From positions 1,555,778 to 1,619,777 of the forward strand of contig NZ_JAGYPH010000001.1 of the NCBI RefSeq assembly GCF_018343525.1: 64,000 nucleotides of DNA. The letters are read 5' to 3'. A program made the translations under genes and the position numbers. The notes below the pieces were generated by a model. That model was given only the letters and a program-made list of their open reading frames with translations, did not search any database and had not been told where the DNA came from. Numbering within the stretch: the stretch's first letter is position 1; each line of letters begins with the position of its first letter. Source of the DNA: Lederbergia citrea. Its GTDB lineage: Bacteria; Bacillota; Bacilli; Bacillales; Bacillaceae_C. Below, one piece after another: positions 6,458 through 16,265 of this stretch.

Positions 6458-6824
6458 AAGGGAATTCCTCTTGCATATCATCGAAGCTAATGTCATCGGC
6501 TGATGGTTTCTCCGGCTCTACAGGAGGTTCTTCTCTAACTTCTGTGAATTCAGCTTCAATTGCTTCTTCTTTCTTCTTTACAGGATTATCGGGTTTGTTC
6601 ACTGGTTGAAGCTCAATCATTCTTTTAAGTCCAGCAAGCTCTTGTAAAGTTAATTTCTCCATCACTCTTTTAAAATGTTTGTTGGATAGTTCATCTACTT
6701 CTTTATCTGAAATGTTCTTAACCTTTAATAGTTGGTCAATTTCGTTTAGGACTGAAATTCTTAAGTCTTCTTCGGCAATCTCAGGCAAAAAACTTCGCTT
6801 ATCATTTTTGTGTATCCACTTCAA
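6450..6824 (-). CDS. Acidic-tailed phage protein, possibly truncated recombination protein
   Basis: The visible frame gives 124 residues from a TTG at 6824. Features: a helical front (LRISVLNEIDQLLKVKNIS), a Pro/Glu-rich linker and an acidic aromatic tail, DDISFDDMQEEFPFD, resembling the protein-interaction tip of single-strand-binding proteins. In PBSX/skin-like phages a RecT-type annealing protein precedes the DnaD-like gene, so this may be the C-terminal remainder of such a gene. The TTG has no good ribosome site, and the frame stays open upstream into DNA that encodes an ImmA-like fragment on the other strand. The N-terminus was therefore probably lost in a deletion near 6830. Confidence 0.4.
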   Translation of the reverse strand: MKWIHKNDKRSFLPEIAEEDLRISVLNEIDQLLKVKNISDKEVDELSNKHFKRVMEKLTLQELAGLKRMIELQPVNKPDNPVKKKEEAIEAEFTEVREEPPVEPEKPSADDISFDDMQEEFPFD

Positions 6825-6832
6825 GTTAGAAA

Positions 6833-7005
6833 AAATTCGGCTGCCAGAAAGGAAGATTGAAGCGCCATGTCTAATTGCAGAAATATTTAATGTTGAAAAC
6901 GAGTTTGCAGAAAACAGATTGGAAAAATGGATCCGAAAGAAAAATTCATTTTTGTATTTTCAAAGAGTAGCAGAATCAGCAATTTTATATGAAGGGAGAC
7001 GATAA
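6833..7005 (+). pseudogene. ImmA/IrrE-like C-terminal fragment
   Basis: The plus frame ending TAA 7003-7005 reads RKIEAPCLIAEIFNVENEFA then ENRLEKWIRK and ends YEGRR. This pattern matches the end of ImmA/IrrE metallopeptidases, after the HExxH domain (x-P-x-x-L-I-A-x-x-F-x-V-x-x-x-x-A-x-x-R-L). The catalytic HExxH part is absent. In Bacillus elements such as ICEBs1 and phi105, ImmA lies next to the integrase and cleaves the ImmR repressor. So the repressor and most of immA appear deleted, leaving this tail joined to the replication block. Confidence 0.55.
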
Positions 7006-7007
7006 AA

Positions 7008-8195
7008 CTGGCTAGTTTCCAAAAACGTGGGGAAAATTCATGGCTTTTGGTTGTTGAAGCTGGATATAACGCAAAGGGAAGGCGTATTAGGCGCACCAGA
7101 ACCATTCGAATTGAAGATAAGGCCCTATTAAAGACTAAGAAAAAACTTAATGACTATCTTGAGTTGGAATTAGCGAAGTTCCAAATGGAAGTTGAGGCTG
7201 GGGAGTACATCGCACCGGAAAAGTTATTAATAAAAGACTTTGTGAAGGATTGGGAAAATAAGTACGCAATTAAAGCGTTAGGAGAACAAACGTTAGAAAC
7301 ATATCTAGGCCATATTAAGAATCACATACTACCACATTTTGGTCATATGCGAGTTGATCAATTGAAACCTATACATCTTGTGAATTGGCTCCCGGATATT
7401 AAACGATTAGACGGTAAGGATGAACCTCTTTCCGAAGGTACGATTCAATATATCTATAGAGTGTTTAATAATATTTTCGAGCGCGCGGAAGATTGGCAAA
7501 TTATCAAAGAAAACCCTGTTGCGGCAGTTGAAGAGCCGAAAAGTGAACCCAAGGAAGCCGACGTCTATGATCAAGAGGAAGTTGAATTGTTACTGGAAGC
7601 TGTTCAAAGCCGCAGTTTTCATTGGAGAATATTTGTTTCATTAGCTTTAGCAACCGGGTTAAGGCGTAGAGAGTTATTAGGCTTAGAATGGTCAAATGTG
7701 GATTTAGAAAAAGGAGTCATTACTATCAATCAAACAATTACTCGTGGGAAATCCGGAAAACCAATAATAAAGAAGCCGAAAACTAAAAAAACAATAAGAA
7801 TCATTTCTCTCCCTGATTCGATTGTAGAAGAATTAGGAGCTTTTCAACTTCATTGGAAAAAGGAAAAAATGAAAATGAGGGATCAGTGGATTGAAGAAAA
7901 ACATGAATGGCTTTTTTGTAACGAAGATGGGACTCACTTCTACCCTACCACCCCGACTACATGGTGGAGAAGATTTATTAATTCTTCAGGGATTAGATTT
8001 ATACGTCTGCATGAGCTACGCCATACCTCAGCCACCTTGCTGATCAATCAAGGAGTCCATGCAAAAATTATTTCTAAACGATTGGGTCATTCTGGAATTA
8101 GAATTACAATGGATACTTACGGCCATGCATTACAATCAGCAGATGAAGGAGCAGCAGAAAAATTGGATGCTATTTTCAACAGAAAAGAAGCTTAA
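7008..8195 (+). CDS. int: Tyrosine site-specific integrase
   Basis: About 395 residues. The frame begins before the first TTG: ASFQKRGENSWLLVVEAGYN is the usual arm-binding N-terminus, and the only plausible start is CTG at 7008, nine bases after GGGAG. Domains: arm-type N-terminus, SAM-like core-binding domain (about 75-165), catalytic domain. Active-site residues are present: Arg in ATGLRRRELLG, HELRHT, LGHSG and Tyr in MDTYGH. It catalyses insertion and excision at the attachment site. It points toward the 3' end of the adjacent tRNA-Val, the classic target. A CTG start would lower expression or mark decay of an ATG. Confidence 0.9.
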   Translation: MASFQKRGENSWLLVVEAGYNAKGRRIRRTRTIRIEDKALLKTKKKLNDYLELELAKFQMEVEAGEYIAPEKLLIKDFVKDWENKYAIKALGEQTLETYLGHIKNHILPHFGHMRVDQLKPIHLVNWLPDIKRLDGKDEPLSEGTIQYIYRVFNNIFERAEDWQIIKENPVAAVEEPKSEPKEADVYDQEEVELLLEAVQSRSFHWRIFVSLALATGLRRRELLGLEWSNVDLEKGVITINQTITRGKSGKPIIKKPKTKKTIRIISLPDSIVEELGAFQLHWKKEKMKMRDQWIEEKHEWLFCNEDGTHFYPTTPTTWWRRFINSSGIRFIRLHELRHTSATLLINQGVHAKIISKRLGHSGIRITMDTYGHALQSADEGAAEKLDAIFNRKEA

Positions 8196-8249
8196 AAATT
8201 TCATTCGTCAACAATTCGTCAACAACTGACTATTTTGTTATTGTTGGCG

Positions 8250-8287
8250 TAAAATAATAAAGCCTAGAACCGTTATGGCTCTAGGCT
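8250..8287 (-). terminator. Terminator of tRNA-Val
   Basis: AGCCTAGA and TCTAGGCT pair around a loop; the minus strand then runs into an A/T-rich TTTATTATTTTA. It lies just past the 3' end of the tRNA on the minus strand. The 8196-8250 stretch before it holds two direct copies of ATTCGTCAACAA (from about 8204) of unknown meaning. Confidence 0.65.
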
Positions 8288-8295
8288 TCGTGGTA

Positions 8296-8368
8296 TGATT
8301 CTGACTGGGCTCGAACCAGCGACCTCCACCCTGTCAAGGTGGCGCTCTCCCAGCTGAGCTACAGAATC
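8296..8368 (-). tRNA. tRNA-Val (anticodon GAC)
   Basis: A 73-base cloverleaf on the minus strand. The acceptor stem GATTCTG pairs with CAGAATC; anticodon arm CCACC-TTGACAG-GGTGG gives GAC in positions 34-36; T arm GCTGG-TTCGAGC-CCAGT; discriminator A. The CCA end is not encoded (TACCACG follows). It decodes GUC/GUU valine codons. It stands alone, and its 3' end faces the integrase, so it is the likely attachment site of the prophage. Confidence 0.93.
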
Positions 8369-8528
8369 ACGTTTATGTAATGTGCTGGACAATTAATAAT
8401 ATACTATAGAATTACATTTGAGTCAAGAGATATTTCCTAATAAATAAAAACTATGAAAATTTACCAGTTAAGAAATAGTATTTAAGGACTGAAATAGTAG
8501 GCGAGGAGTTATAAAGTTCTACAGCAAC

Positions 8529-8570
8529 AAAAAAACACCGAAACAACTGATATATACTAGTTGTTCCGGT
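8529..8570 (-). terminator. Terminator of the mmsA-aminotransferase-ald unit
   Basis: ACCGGAACAACT and AGTTGTTTCGGT pair on the minus strand and are followed by a seven-T run. It closes the leftward unit that ends with ald. The rest of the 8369-8593 interval shows nothing else. Confidence 0.8.
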
Positions 8571-8592
8571 ATTTGATGTTGTTCAGCTATCT

Positions 8593-9699
8593 TCAACTAG
8601 TTACGGTAGCAAGCGGTAGATTATGTGCGTTGGCAACTCCTTCGAATACAATTTCTCCTTGAATAACATTCAGCCCTCTAAAAAGAGCGTGATTTTCATT
8701 AAATGCTTGCCTATACCCTTTATTTGCAATTTGAAGAATATATGGAACTGTCACGTTGGTAAGTGCGATTGTAGAAGTTCTAGGCACAGCGCCTGGCATG
8801 TTACCAACTGCATAGTGAACAACGCCATGCTTCACATATGTTGGATCCGCGTGCGTTGTGACATGTGTTGCAGTTTCAAAAATTCCCCCTTGATCAATCG
8901 CCACATCAACAATAACTGAACCATTTTCCATTGACCGAACCATTTTTTCCGAGACCAATGTAGGTGCTTTTGCACCCGGTATTAACACAGCCCCAATTAC
9001 AAGGTCGGCTTCGGCTACCGCTTGACTAATAGTATAAGGATTAGACATTAAAGTGGTAATCGAATTTCCGAAAATATCATCTAATTCTCGCAGTCTAGTA
9101 GGACTAACGTCCATAATTGATACTTGCGCACCGAGTCCGATAGCAATTTTAGCGGCATTCGTTCCGACTACTCCACCACCAATAATTGTAACCTTACCTC
9201 TACTAACTCCTGGTACACCTCCGAGTAATACACCTTTCCCGCCTTTCGTCTTTTCAAGAAAAGACGCACCAATTTGGGTAGCCATCCTCCCTGCAACCTC
9301 ACTCATTGGCGTAAGTAATGGGAGCGACTTGTCTTCCAATTGTACAGTTTCATACGCAACCGCAACGACGTTATTTTCCATTAAGGCTTTCGTAAGCTGC
9401 TGATCGGCTGCCAAATGCAAATAAGCAAATAATATGAGCCCATCGTAAAAGTATTGATATTCTTCCAGCACTGGCTCTTTAACTTTTATAACCATATCAC
9501 ATGCCCATGCATCAGCAGGCGTCTCCACAATGATGGCACCAGCTTCTATATATTGTTCATTGAAAAAACCTGAATTCAGTCCAGCGTTTTTTTCTATAAA
9601 GACCTGGTGCCCATGCTGAGAAAGCTGAATAACTCCAGATGGAGTAAGAGCAACCCGATTCTCGTTATTTTTAACTTCTTTTGGTACACCAATTTTCAT
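8593..9699 (-). CDS. ald: Alanine dehydrogenase
   Basis: 368 residues, full length. It catalyses NAD-dependent oxidative deamination of L-alanine to pyruvate and ammonium. The N-terminus [20 protein letters not shown], the substrate-binding KVKEP and AYLHLAAD (Lys and His), and the Rossmann motif [12 protein letters not shown] identify the family. It lies 35 bases downstream of the aminotransferase, last in a three-gene unit. In this setting it would recycle the alanine made when beta-alanine is transaminated with pyruvate, releasing nitrogen as ammonium. In B. subtilis ald also feeds sporulation, so a wider role is possible. Confidence 0.93.
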   Translation of the reverse strand: MKIGVPKEVKNNENRVALTPSGVIQLSQHGHQVFIEKNAGLNSGFFNEQYIEAGAIIVETPADAWACDMVIKVKEPVLEEYQYFYDGLILFAYLHLAADQQLTKALMENNVVAVAYETVQLEDKSLPLLTPMSEVAGRMATQIGASFLEKTKGGKGVLLGGVPGVSRGKVTIIGGGVVGTNAAKIAIGLGAQVSIMDVSPTRLRELDDIFGNSITTLMSNPYTISQAVAEADLVIGAVLIPGAKAPTLVSEKMVRSMENGSVIVDVAIDQGGIFETATHVTTHADPTYVKHGVVHYAVGNMPGAVPRTSTIALTNVTVPYILQIANKGYRQAFNENHALFRGLNVIQGEIVFEGVANAHNLPLATVTS

Positions 9700-9734
9700 T
9701 TACATCAACCTCTCTAGGATAGTTGAGCAACATT

Positions 9735-11087
9735 CTATATAGCATCTATCTCGTCAGTTAATGTCTTAATAACAAAGTCAAGCTCTTCCTCCTTAATATT
9801 TAAAGGTGGAGCAAGTGTTAACACATTGTTATAACCAGCAACGGTGGCACCATTTTTTCCAATGATCAATCCTTTTTGTTTACAACCTACGATCACTTTA
9901 TTTACCAAATTTGCGTCAAGTGGTTCTTTCGTCGCCTTATCTTTTACAAGCTCAATTCCTACCAATAACCCTTTTCCTCTTACATCACCAACTAAAGGGT
10001 GCTCTCTTAGAGATGCAGAGAGGCTTTGTTTTAAATGATCCCCTAATTCTGCCGATCTGTTATATAAGCCTTCATTCTCCATGATCTCAAGATTTTTCAG
10101 TGCAAGCGCGCATGCTGCTGGATTTCCGCCAAATGTATTTACATGACGGAAATAATCATATTCCTCTGATCCTTTAAACGCTTCATAAATTTCTTTTTTC
10201 ACCGCTGTTGCTGATAATGGTAAATAGGCACTTGTAATCCCTTTAGCCATCGTAATAATATCAGGTTTTACTCCGTAATTCATGAAACCAAATGGTTTTC
10301 CAGTCCGGCCAAATCCGCATATGACCTCATCGACAATCAATAATGCACCATGCTTTTCACAAATCTCTTTTACGCCAGCCATATATCCGTCAGGTGGTAT
10401 TAAAACACCTCCACCAGTAATAATTGGTTCCATAATCACTCCAGCGATTGTTTCACTTAACTCCCATGTCATGACACGATCAATGTCTTTTACGGATTGT
10501 AGGTCCAGAGGCTTACAATCTGCATTATCTTCAGAACGATAAGAATCAGGTGGAGCTACATGGATGAACCCAGGAGCTAATGGCTCATACTTATATTTTC
10601 GTTGTGCCTGGCCAGTAGCGGCAAGCGATCCCATCGAATTCCCATGGTACGCACGGTATCTTGAGATAAATTTATAACGACCGTGCTCTCCTTTTTGTTG
10701 ATGATATTGTCTCGCAAGCTTAAAAGCCGTTTCATTTGCTTCGGATCCGCTATTGGAAAAAAATATGACGTATTCTTCGCCTAGCATTTCGTTTAATTTT
10801 TCTCCGAGTTTAATAGCTGGTGTATGACTTTGTGTGAGCGGAAAATAGGCCATTTCTTTTAATTGCTCATATGCCGCTTCAGCCAGTTCCGTTCTACCGT
10901 AACCAACGTTTACACACCATAATCCTGACATCGCATCTAAAAACCGTTCTCCGTTATGATCTGTTATCCAAGATCCTTCCGCTTTTTCTGCAATCATTGT
11001 AGCATCAGGGCTATACGGCTTCATTGAATGCCAAATATAATCTTTATCCTTTGTTAGAAAATCTTCGCTTTGCTCAATTTTTGTCAT
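9735..11087 (-). CDS. Omega-amino acid (beta-alanine):pyruvate aminotransferase
   Basis: A class III PLP aminotransferase of 450 residues. The ATG at 11087 is preferred over the TTG at 11114, which overlaps mmsA, because it follows AAAGGGGTGGAAGGA. Features: substrate-entry region GLWCVNVGYGR, SNSGSEANETAFKLARQYH, the PLP aspartate in DEVICGFGRTG and the Schiff-base lysine in ITMAKGITSAYLP. Sandwiched between mmsA and ald and next to pyrimidine-degradation genes, its likely reaction is beta-alanine plus pyruvate to malonate semialdehyde plus L-alanine. Close relatives use GABA, taurine or other omega-amines, so substrate assignment rests on context. Confidence 0.85.
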   Translation of the reverse strand: MTKIEQSEDFLTKDKDYIWHSMKPYSPDATMIAEKAEGSWITDHNGERFLDAMSGLWCVNVGYGRTELAEAAYEQLKEMAYFPLTQSHTPAIKLGEKLNEMLGEEYVIFFSNSGSEANETAFKLARQYHQQKGEHGRYKFISRYRAYHGNSMGSLAATGQAQRKYKYEPLAPGFIHVAPPDSYRSEDNADCKPLDLQSVKDIDRVMTWELSETIAGVIMEPIITGGGVLIPPDGYMAGVKEICEKHGALLIVDEVICGFGRTGKPFGFMNYGVKPDIITMAKGITSAYLPLSATAVKKEIYEAFKGSEEYDYFRHVNTFGGNPAACALALKNLEIMENEGLYNRSAELGDHLKQSLSASLREHPLVGDVRGKGLLVGIELVKDKATKEPLDANLVNKVIVGCKQKGLIIGKNGATVAGYNNVLTLAPPLNIKEEELDFVIKTLTDEIDAI

Positions 11088-11103
11088 TCCTTCCACCCCT
11101 TTT

Positions 11104-12570
11104 TCAATAGTCAAATCTAGATGTAATCATTTTTTTGCGAGTATAGAAGTTAACGCCGTCTTTTCCATTTACATGCAGATCACCATAGAAGGAATCCTTC
11201 CATCCAGAGAAAGGGAAAAAGGCCATCGTTGCCGGGACACCTACATTGATTCCTAGCATTCCTGCGTCTGCTTCTTCTCTAAATTGTCTTACCGCTTTTG
11301 CATCCTTTGTATAAATCGTCGCACCATTTCCGTAGCGTGACTTGCGAATGAATTCAAGCCCCTCATCTAAATCTTTCGCCCTTAACAAACTTAGGACTGG
11401 AGCAAAGATTTCATCTTTGGCAATCGTCATATCATGTGTCACATGATCAAATATAGTTGGGCCTAAGAACGTCCCTTCTTTTATTTCATCCATTTCTTTT
11501 CGACCGTCTCGAATTAATGTTGCACCCTCTTCTAGACCAGCCATTATATAATCCAATACTTTTTCTCGATGTGTATCTCTAATAACAGGAGTTAGTAATA
11601 CCTCGTCATTTAAGCCATTTCCAATAATGAGCTCATCCGCCTTCTGTTTCAGCGCTGCAACAAACTCATCACCGTCACCTACGACAACGACTGCACTACA
11701 AGCCATACAACGCTGACCCGCACTTCCAAAAGCGGAACTTATGATATGAGTTACAGCCTTTTCCATATCCGCATCCGGCATAACAACATGGTGATTTTTA
11801 GCACCAGATAAAGCTTGAACACGTTTTCCTTGGGCAGCAGCTTGCTCATATACATATTTTGCGACTGGCTGGGAGCCAACAAACGATATAGCTTTTACAT
11901 CTTGATTTTCTAGCAATCCATTTACGACATCATGGGCACCTTGAACAATATTCAATACTCCTTTTGGTGCACCAGCTTGTTCGAATAAATCAACAAGTTC
12001 AGTTGCTAAAATCGGAGTACGTTCAGAAGGCTTTAACACAAACGTATTTCCACATGCGATCGCTAGAGGGAACATCCATAAAGGAACCATCATTGGAAAA
12101 TTAAATGGAGTAATGCCCCCAATGACACCTAGTGGATATCGGAACATCTCCGAATCTATATCCTCTGCGATATTCGATAAAGTCTCCCCCATCATTAAGG
12201 TTGGAGCCCCTGCAGCAAATTCAACACACTCGATCCCTCTTTGGACCTCACCATACGCTTCTTTATATGCTTTTCCATTTTCTTGAACAACCAATCGGGC
12301 TAGTTTTTCATGATTTTCTGTTAATAAGTAATGGTATTTATATAGTATTCTTGCCCGCTTCGGAACGGGTGTATTTTTCCAAGTCATAAATGCTTCATTC
12401 GCAGCATTTACTGCTTGCGCTACATCTGCTTTTGAGGAAATTGGTACCCTTGCCAATGTTTCCCCAGTAGCCGGATTTGGTACGTCCAGTGTTTCCGTTC
12501 CCTGTGGAGTAACCCATTCTCCGTTAATATAGTTTTTTAATACAACTGTTTCTTTTTTAATTACTGTCAT
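11104..12570 (-). CDS. mmsA: (Methyl)malonate-semialdehyde dehydrogenase, CoA-acylating
   Basis: 488 residues from the ATG at 12570, which follows AAGAGGAGGATGTGTATTA; the longer upstream frame has no ribosome site. An ALDH-superfamily enzyme with [20 protein letters not shown] at the start, the NAD-binding [11 protein letters not shown] region and the nucleophile in [13 protein letters not shown]. The MmsA/IolA family oxidises malonate or methylmalonate semialdehyde with CoA and NAD to acetyl- or propionyl-CoA and CO2. Here it would complete beta-alanine breakdown to acetyl-CoA. A strong cre box lies about 55 bases upstream of the start, so glucose repression through CcpA is likely. Confidence 0.88.
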   Translation of the reverse strand: MTVIKKETVVLKNYINGEWVTPQGTETLDVPNPATGETLARVPISSKADVAQAVNAANEAFMTWKNTPVPKRARILYKYHYLLTENHEKLARLVVQENGKAYKEAYGEVQRGIECVEFAAGAPTLMMGETLSNIAEDIDSEMFRYPLGVIGGITPFNFPMMVPLWMFPLAIACGNTFVLKPSERTPILATELVDLFEQAGAPKGVLNIVQGAHDVVNGLLENQDVKAISFVGSQPVAKYVYEQAAAQGKRVQALSGAKNHHVVMPDADMEKAVTHIISSAFGSAGQRCMACSAVVVVGDGDEFVAALKQKADELIIGNGLNDEVLLTPVIRDTHREKVLDYIMAGLEEGATLIRDGRKEMDEIKEGTFLGPTIFDHVTHDMTIAKDEIFAPVLSLLRAKDLDEGLEFIRKSRYGNGATIYTKDAKAVRQFREEADAGMLGINVGVPATMAFFPFSGWKDSFYGDLHVNGKDGVNFYTRKKMITSRFDY

Positions 12571-12623
12571 TAATACACATCCTCCTCTTAAAAAAATTCC
12601 CTTACATTCATTATCACTTATTA

Positions 12624-12637
12624 TGAAAGTGCTTTCA
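12624..12637. promoter_or_regulatory. CcpA cre box upstream of mmsA
   Basis: TGAAAGTGCTTTCA differs by one base from the ideal palindromic cre TGAAAGCGCTTTCA. A possible -35/-10 pair (TTCAAG, 18 bases, TCTAAT) ends right at the box, so bound CcpA would block initiation. Placement in front of the mmsA-aminotransferase-ald unit makes carbon catabolite repression the natural reading. Confidence 0.8.
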
Positions 12638-12686
12638 TTAGACATTCTGTAAAATAACAGCTTGAATATATTCCACATAATGAATG

Positions 12687-12709
12687 AAAAAAACCTACTG
12701 GAAAGTAGG
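12687..12709 (-). terminator. Terminator of the PucR-type regulator gene
   Basis: CCTAC-TTTCCA-GTAGG followed by seven T on the minus strand, immediately after the regulator's stop codon. It separates the regulator from the mmsA promoter. Confidence 0.75.
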
Positions 12710-14332
12710 CTAATGGGCTTCACGGTCTTTTTCTTTTATTTGTTTTGACGATATTAAATAGTCATATGATACGATCATAAATTCAATTGCTAATCTTTTA
12801 CGGGGTTCCATAAAATCCTCACCAAGTAATGTTTCTAATTTTTGAAGGCGATGATATAGTGTTTGTCTAACTATAAATAGCCTCTTTGCGGTTTCCTGTT
12901 TCGAACCGTTACAAGACAAGTAGGCTTTCAAAGTATCAAACAACTTCCCATTGTACTTTTTGTCATGATTAATTACCGGTTCTAAATATTCGTGGGCAAT
13001 TTCCGATAAGTCCAAGTGTTTGTTTAGCAAATAGATGATACGAAAAATATGAAGGTCATCATAAAAACAACTTTCAGATTCACTTGATAATCTGGCTTGG
13101 ATACGGATTGTTTCCAAAGCGGTTTGATAGCTTTTATGGATATTCGTTAACTCTGACTCGTATTTTCCGATGCCGATCAATTGTTTTAATTGATGATTTT
13201 TCTTTTGAGATTCAGAATTTTTTAATCTATGAATCCCTTCTTCCATTCTACTTTTCCATGTTGAGGTACTTCTTTCGTTAATAATGATAAAAACGAGGGT
13301 GTTTCTTTTTTCAATAGCAAATAGCGCAAAGCCTTGTTGTTCAAAAATAGTTCTGAAATAAAGCTTGAAATATGTTAAATCTATATTTGAATACTTTTCA
13401 TATGTATCAAGCTTACATACGCAAACGATTGCCCCTTTTGGCTTTATATTAGGAGTATGATAAGCCAGATACTCGTTAATAGCCTCCTTGCTTTTCTCGC
13501 CATCTAACCACTCGGTGAGCCATGCTACCTCCTCTACTCTCCGTTTTTCCTCTACATAAAGATCACGTAAGAAAAGTTGAGCAAGAGCCGTTCCTGTTCT
13601 ATCTAATATTAGTTGATCATATTCGGTTAGTGATCTTTCTTCAGATATGATGATCAGTTCCGCATAGTTACGGCCGAGTAAATGAATAGGGACCCGGGCT
13701 GTTTGAGATGATGCTTTAAGAGCCGCATCTTTGATTTCTATTATATTAAGAAGTGTTTTTCGCTTATGTTCTATAACATCTGGAATAAATTGTATTTCTT
13801 TATTACTAAAAACAATAGTAACTTGGACTTGTAAATATTGATGGATGAATTTAAGAATCTCAACATAGTGCTCAATTGTTAATAATTTTTTATTTAACGC
13901 TTGAGAATATCTTTCTAAATCTGAAATCATTTGGTATTGACGATTAATGAGGAGTGCATGGATGTCTTGAGTGATTTCTACAAATGGAACTTCTTTATTA
14001 AATAGTATAATAGGAAACTGGGCTCTATTAGCAATATCTATTATTTCTTGAGGGATTGATGAAGTATATGTACCAATTTCAATGCATAATCCAGAGGCTT
14101 GGGATTCAATTAATTGCTCTAATAGCGATACGAAGTGCTCTTTTTTTTCTTTCCAGGCAATGCCTGTCGATAAAATTAATTCATTCCCATTTAATAAGTT
14201 GCGGATATTGGTAACTTCCACAACATGTACCCACTTAACTAAACGATCAAGTCCTTCGGTACCGGCAATTACCTCTATACTTTCAAAATGCTTTCTTTGG
14301 AGAATGTCTTTTACTGTAATATAAGATTTCAA
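12710..14332 (-). CDS. PucR-family transcriptional regulator
   Basis: 540 residues. The N-terminal PucR domain (about 1-125) starts [20 protein letters not shown] and contains [26 protein letters not shown]-like middle domain follows, then a C-terminal PucR helix-turn-helix (about 480-530): [20 protein letters not shown]. Family members sense purine or pyrimidine breakdown intermediates and activate their catabolic genes. It lies between the two pathway units, all leftward, and carries its own terminator, so it is likely the local activator. The effector (uracil, dihydrouracil or ureidopropionate) is unknown. No typical PucR box was seen. Confidence 0.85.
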   Translation of the reverse strand: MKSYITVKDILQRKHFESIEVIAGTEGLDRLVKWVHVVEVTNIRNLLNGNELILSTGIAWKEKKEHFVSLLEQLIESQASGLCIEIGTYTSSIPQEIIDIANRAQFPIILFNKEVPFVEITQDIHALLINRQYQMISDLERYSQALNKKLLTIEHYVEILKFIHQYLQVQVTIVFSNKEIQFIPDVIEHKRKTLLNIIEIKDAALKASSQTARVPIHLLGRNYAELIIISEERSLTEYDQLILDRTGTALAQLFLRDLYVEEKRRVEEVAWLTEWLDGEKSKEAINEYLAYHTPNIKPKGAIVCVCKLDTYEKYSNIDLTYFKLYFRTIFEQQGFALFAIEKRNTLVFIIINERSTSTWKSRMEEGIHRLKNSESQKKNHQLKQLIGIGKYESELTNIHKSYQTALETIRIQARLSSESESCFYDDLHIFRIIYLLNKHLDLSEIAHEYLEPVINHDKKYNGKLFDTLKAYLSCNGSKQETAKRLFIVRQTLYHRLQKLETLLGEDFMEPRKRLAIEFMIVSYDYLISSKQIKEKDREAH

Positions 14333-14417
14333 AATTAAAGCACCCCCTACCTACCTATTATAAACGAAATAAGGGAGCATATGAGAGAATTTTCTATCTT
14401 TTCCAAACTTGTTACTA

Positions 14418-14454
14418 ACAAAAAAACTGATAAACACTTTTTGATGTTTACCAG
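14418..14454 (-). terminator. Terminator of the preT-preA-hydA-permease unit
   Basis: CTGGTAAACA and TGTTTATCAG pair around an eight-base loop, followed by seven T on the minus strand. It closes the five-gene leftward unit just after the small 74-residue ORF. Confidence 0.8.
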
Positions 14455-14470
14455 CTTCTTTAACTTAACA

Positions 14471-14695
14471 CTATATTGTTACTTTTTGCTGTTTTATCAA
14501 AACAACAGAAAAATACTTCCTGCCTTCTGCGGTTTGAATGTGTAACACTTCATTTTCTACATTTGGCTCGATATTTTTTTCAAAAAGTACAAATGCACCA
14601 CTCAAATTTTCAGTAATATTTTTAATTTTATATCCCTCTTGTACTAAGTAATCTATACGGTCTCTCTCTTGTAAGAAGTCTTGATACTCGGACAT
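14471..14695 (-). CDS. Small protein in the pyrimidine operon, unknown
   Basis: A 74-residue soluble acidic protein (start MSEYQDFLQERDRIDYLVQE; end GRKYFSVVLIKQQKVTI) with a good ribosome site (AAGGAGCG). It is the last gene before the operon terminator, 28 bases after the permease stop. I know no family for it. It has an alpha-beta pattern without Cys or His clusters. Co-transcription suggests an accessory role in uptake or breakdown, but that is only context. Confidence 0.6.
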   Translation of the reverse strand: MSEYQDFLQERDRIDYLVQEGYKIKNITENLSGAFVLFEKNIEPNVENEVLHIQTAEGRKYFSVVLIKQQKVTI

Positions 14696-14723
14696 GAATT
14701 TTATTCGCTCCTTTATTAAAATA

Positions 14724-16196
14724 TTACAATTGACGGGTAATAGTTTTTGGTACTACTACGGGATCTTCTTCAGCGTCAATATACCAGTCACGCCCTACAG
14801 TAATTCCCAAATATTTTTCATCATTTGGGTCTTCAATTTCTGCTTGTTTATACTTCGCAAACCACCAATACTTTGCTAGGAAATAGTAAATTACCGCACC
14901 AACGGCAAATCCTACAATAAAAGAATATGTTTGCATAAAATATGAAGCAACACCACCGATGACCCATGCAATCATTCCTGCCATGTTAAATCCATTCATA
15001 AATTTAAATTGGCCATCGTTTTCATAAAGATCATGTACATTCACTCGTCTTTTACGTAGGACATAATAGTCAGTAAATAAAATACCAACAATGGCAGACA
15101 GAATACCTCCAATAATGAGTAATGCTGGGATAATGACTTCAAATAAACTCCATGGTTGAACAGCGATACCAACAATACCAGCTACAATGACCGCTGCCCA
15201 AAATGGCAATTTTGGCCCCCCTACATTTGAGAATATCGTAGCAGCTGGAATGACATTAGCTGAAGTATTGGTAGACCATTGCGCAAACACAATCATTAAC
15301 AGAAGGATTCCTAGAACAAAGCCACTCGCTGCTTCTTGCAGTGCAGCTATCGGATCAAAGGTAGTAACAGCAATGTAAGCCACTGCTCCGATAATGATCA
15401 TGAATGTATTTACGATGGGCATGACGATGATGCTACCTACAATTTGCGATTTATTTCGCTTGAACCAATTTCGTTCATTTTTGGGTGCTTTAAAAAATCT
15501 AGATAAAGAAGGCATATCAGCAGCCAATGTTGCCCAAAAGCCCATATTACTCATGACGACAACCATAAATGCTGTGATTGCTGCACCGCCTGTAACCGGA
15601 CTTTCCACCCATCCCCAAACTTCCCGGCCTTGGGCTGCCGCTTGATCAGATAGAGATGTGTACATCCACGCGGAAATGAGAATAATAGTTGGCGCAGCCA
15701 AATCGGCAAACCTTTCAATCGCTTTGATACCCAGGGCCGTGTTTACTAATTGAACGATAGCAAAAATTAAGAAGCATATAAACCAGTTATTAAATCCCCA
15801 TAGTAAATTTAATATTCCATTCATTGCCGTTGCTCCAAAATACGTATTCAGCCCAAACCAACAAGCTGCTGTTACCCCACGCACTAAGGATGGAATATGT
15901 GTTCCAATCGTTCCAAATGGCGCTCTCATATAGACTGGAAATGAAAGACCGTGTTCAATTCCGATATCACCAATTATGGTCATGAAAATTCCAATGGCAA
16001 CAGATCCTATAAGTGTTGCAACAATTACCCATCCTAAGGATAAGCTTTGCACTCCCGCACCACCAATTGCGAATGCTGCTAAAACAACCGCCATTCCTAC
16101 CCAAATGACCGCAAAACCTTTTGGTCCAATGTTTCTGTCCTTACTCGAAATGGGTAATAAATCCGGAGACTTCAAATAATTTCCGCCCTGTTCCAT
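14724..16196 (-). CDS. NCS1-family nucleobase permease
   Basis: 490 residues with about 12 membrane helices. NCS1 features include SPDLLPISSKDRNIGPKGFA before helix 1, SLSLGWVIVATLIGS, the broken helix SFPVYMRAPFGTIGTHIPSL and CWFGLNTYFGATAMNG. NCS1 proteins (PucI, Mhp1, FurA relatives) bring uracil, allantoin, cytosine or hydantoins across the membrane with a cation. Genetic linkage to dihydropyrimidine dehydrogenase and dihydropyrimidinase points to uracil, thymine or dihydropyrimidine as substrate. A hairpin sits between hydA and this gene and may tune its level. Confidence 0.88.
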   Translation of the reverse strand: MEQGGNYLKSPDLLPISSKDRNIGPKGFAVIWVGMAVVLAAFAIGGAGVQSLSLGWVIVATLIGSVAIGIFMTIIGDIGIEHGLSFPVYMRAPFGTIGTHIPSLVRGVTAACWFGLNTYFGATAMNGILNLLWGFNNWFICFLIFAIVQLVNTALGIKAIERFADLAAPTIILISAWMYTSLSDQAAAQGREVWGWVESPVTGGAAITAFMVVVMSNMGFWATLAADMPSLSRFFKAPKNERNWFKRNKSQIVGSIIVMPIVNTFMIIIGAVAYIAVTTFDPIAALQEAASGFVLGILLLMIVFAQWSTNTSANVIPAATIFSNVGGPKLPFWAAVIVAGIVGIAVQPWSLFEVIIPALLIIGGILSAIVGILFTDYYVLRKRRVNVHDLYENDGQFKFMNGFNMAGMIAWVIGGVASYFMQTYSFIVGFAVGAVIYYFLAKYWWFAKYKQAEIEDPNDEKYLGITVGRDWYIDAEEDPVVVPKTITRQL

Positions 16197-16265
16197 AAAA
16201 ACACCTCTTCTTCACAATATAGTCTTAATTTTCTGAATTATAATTGTGTAAGGAGCCTAGATAAA

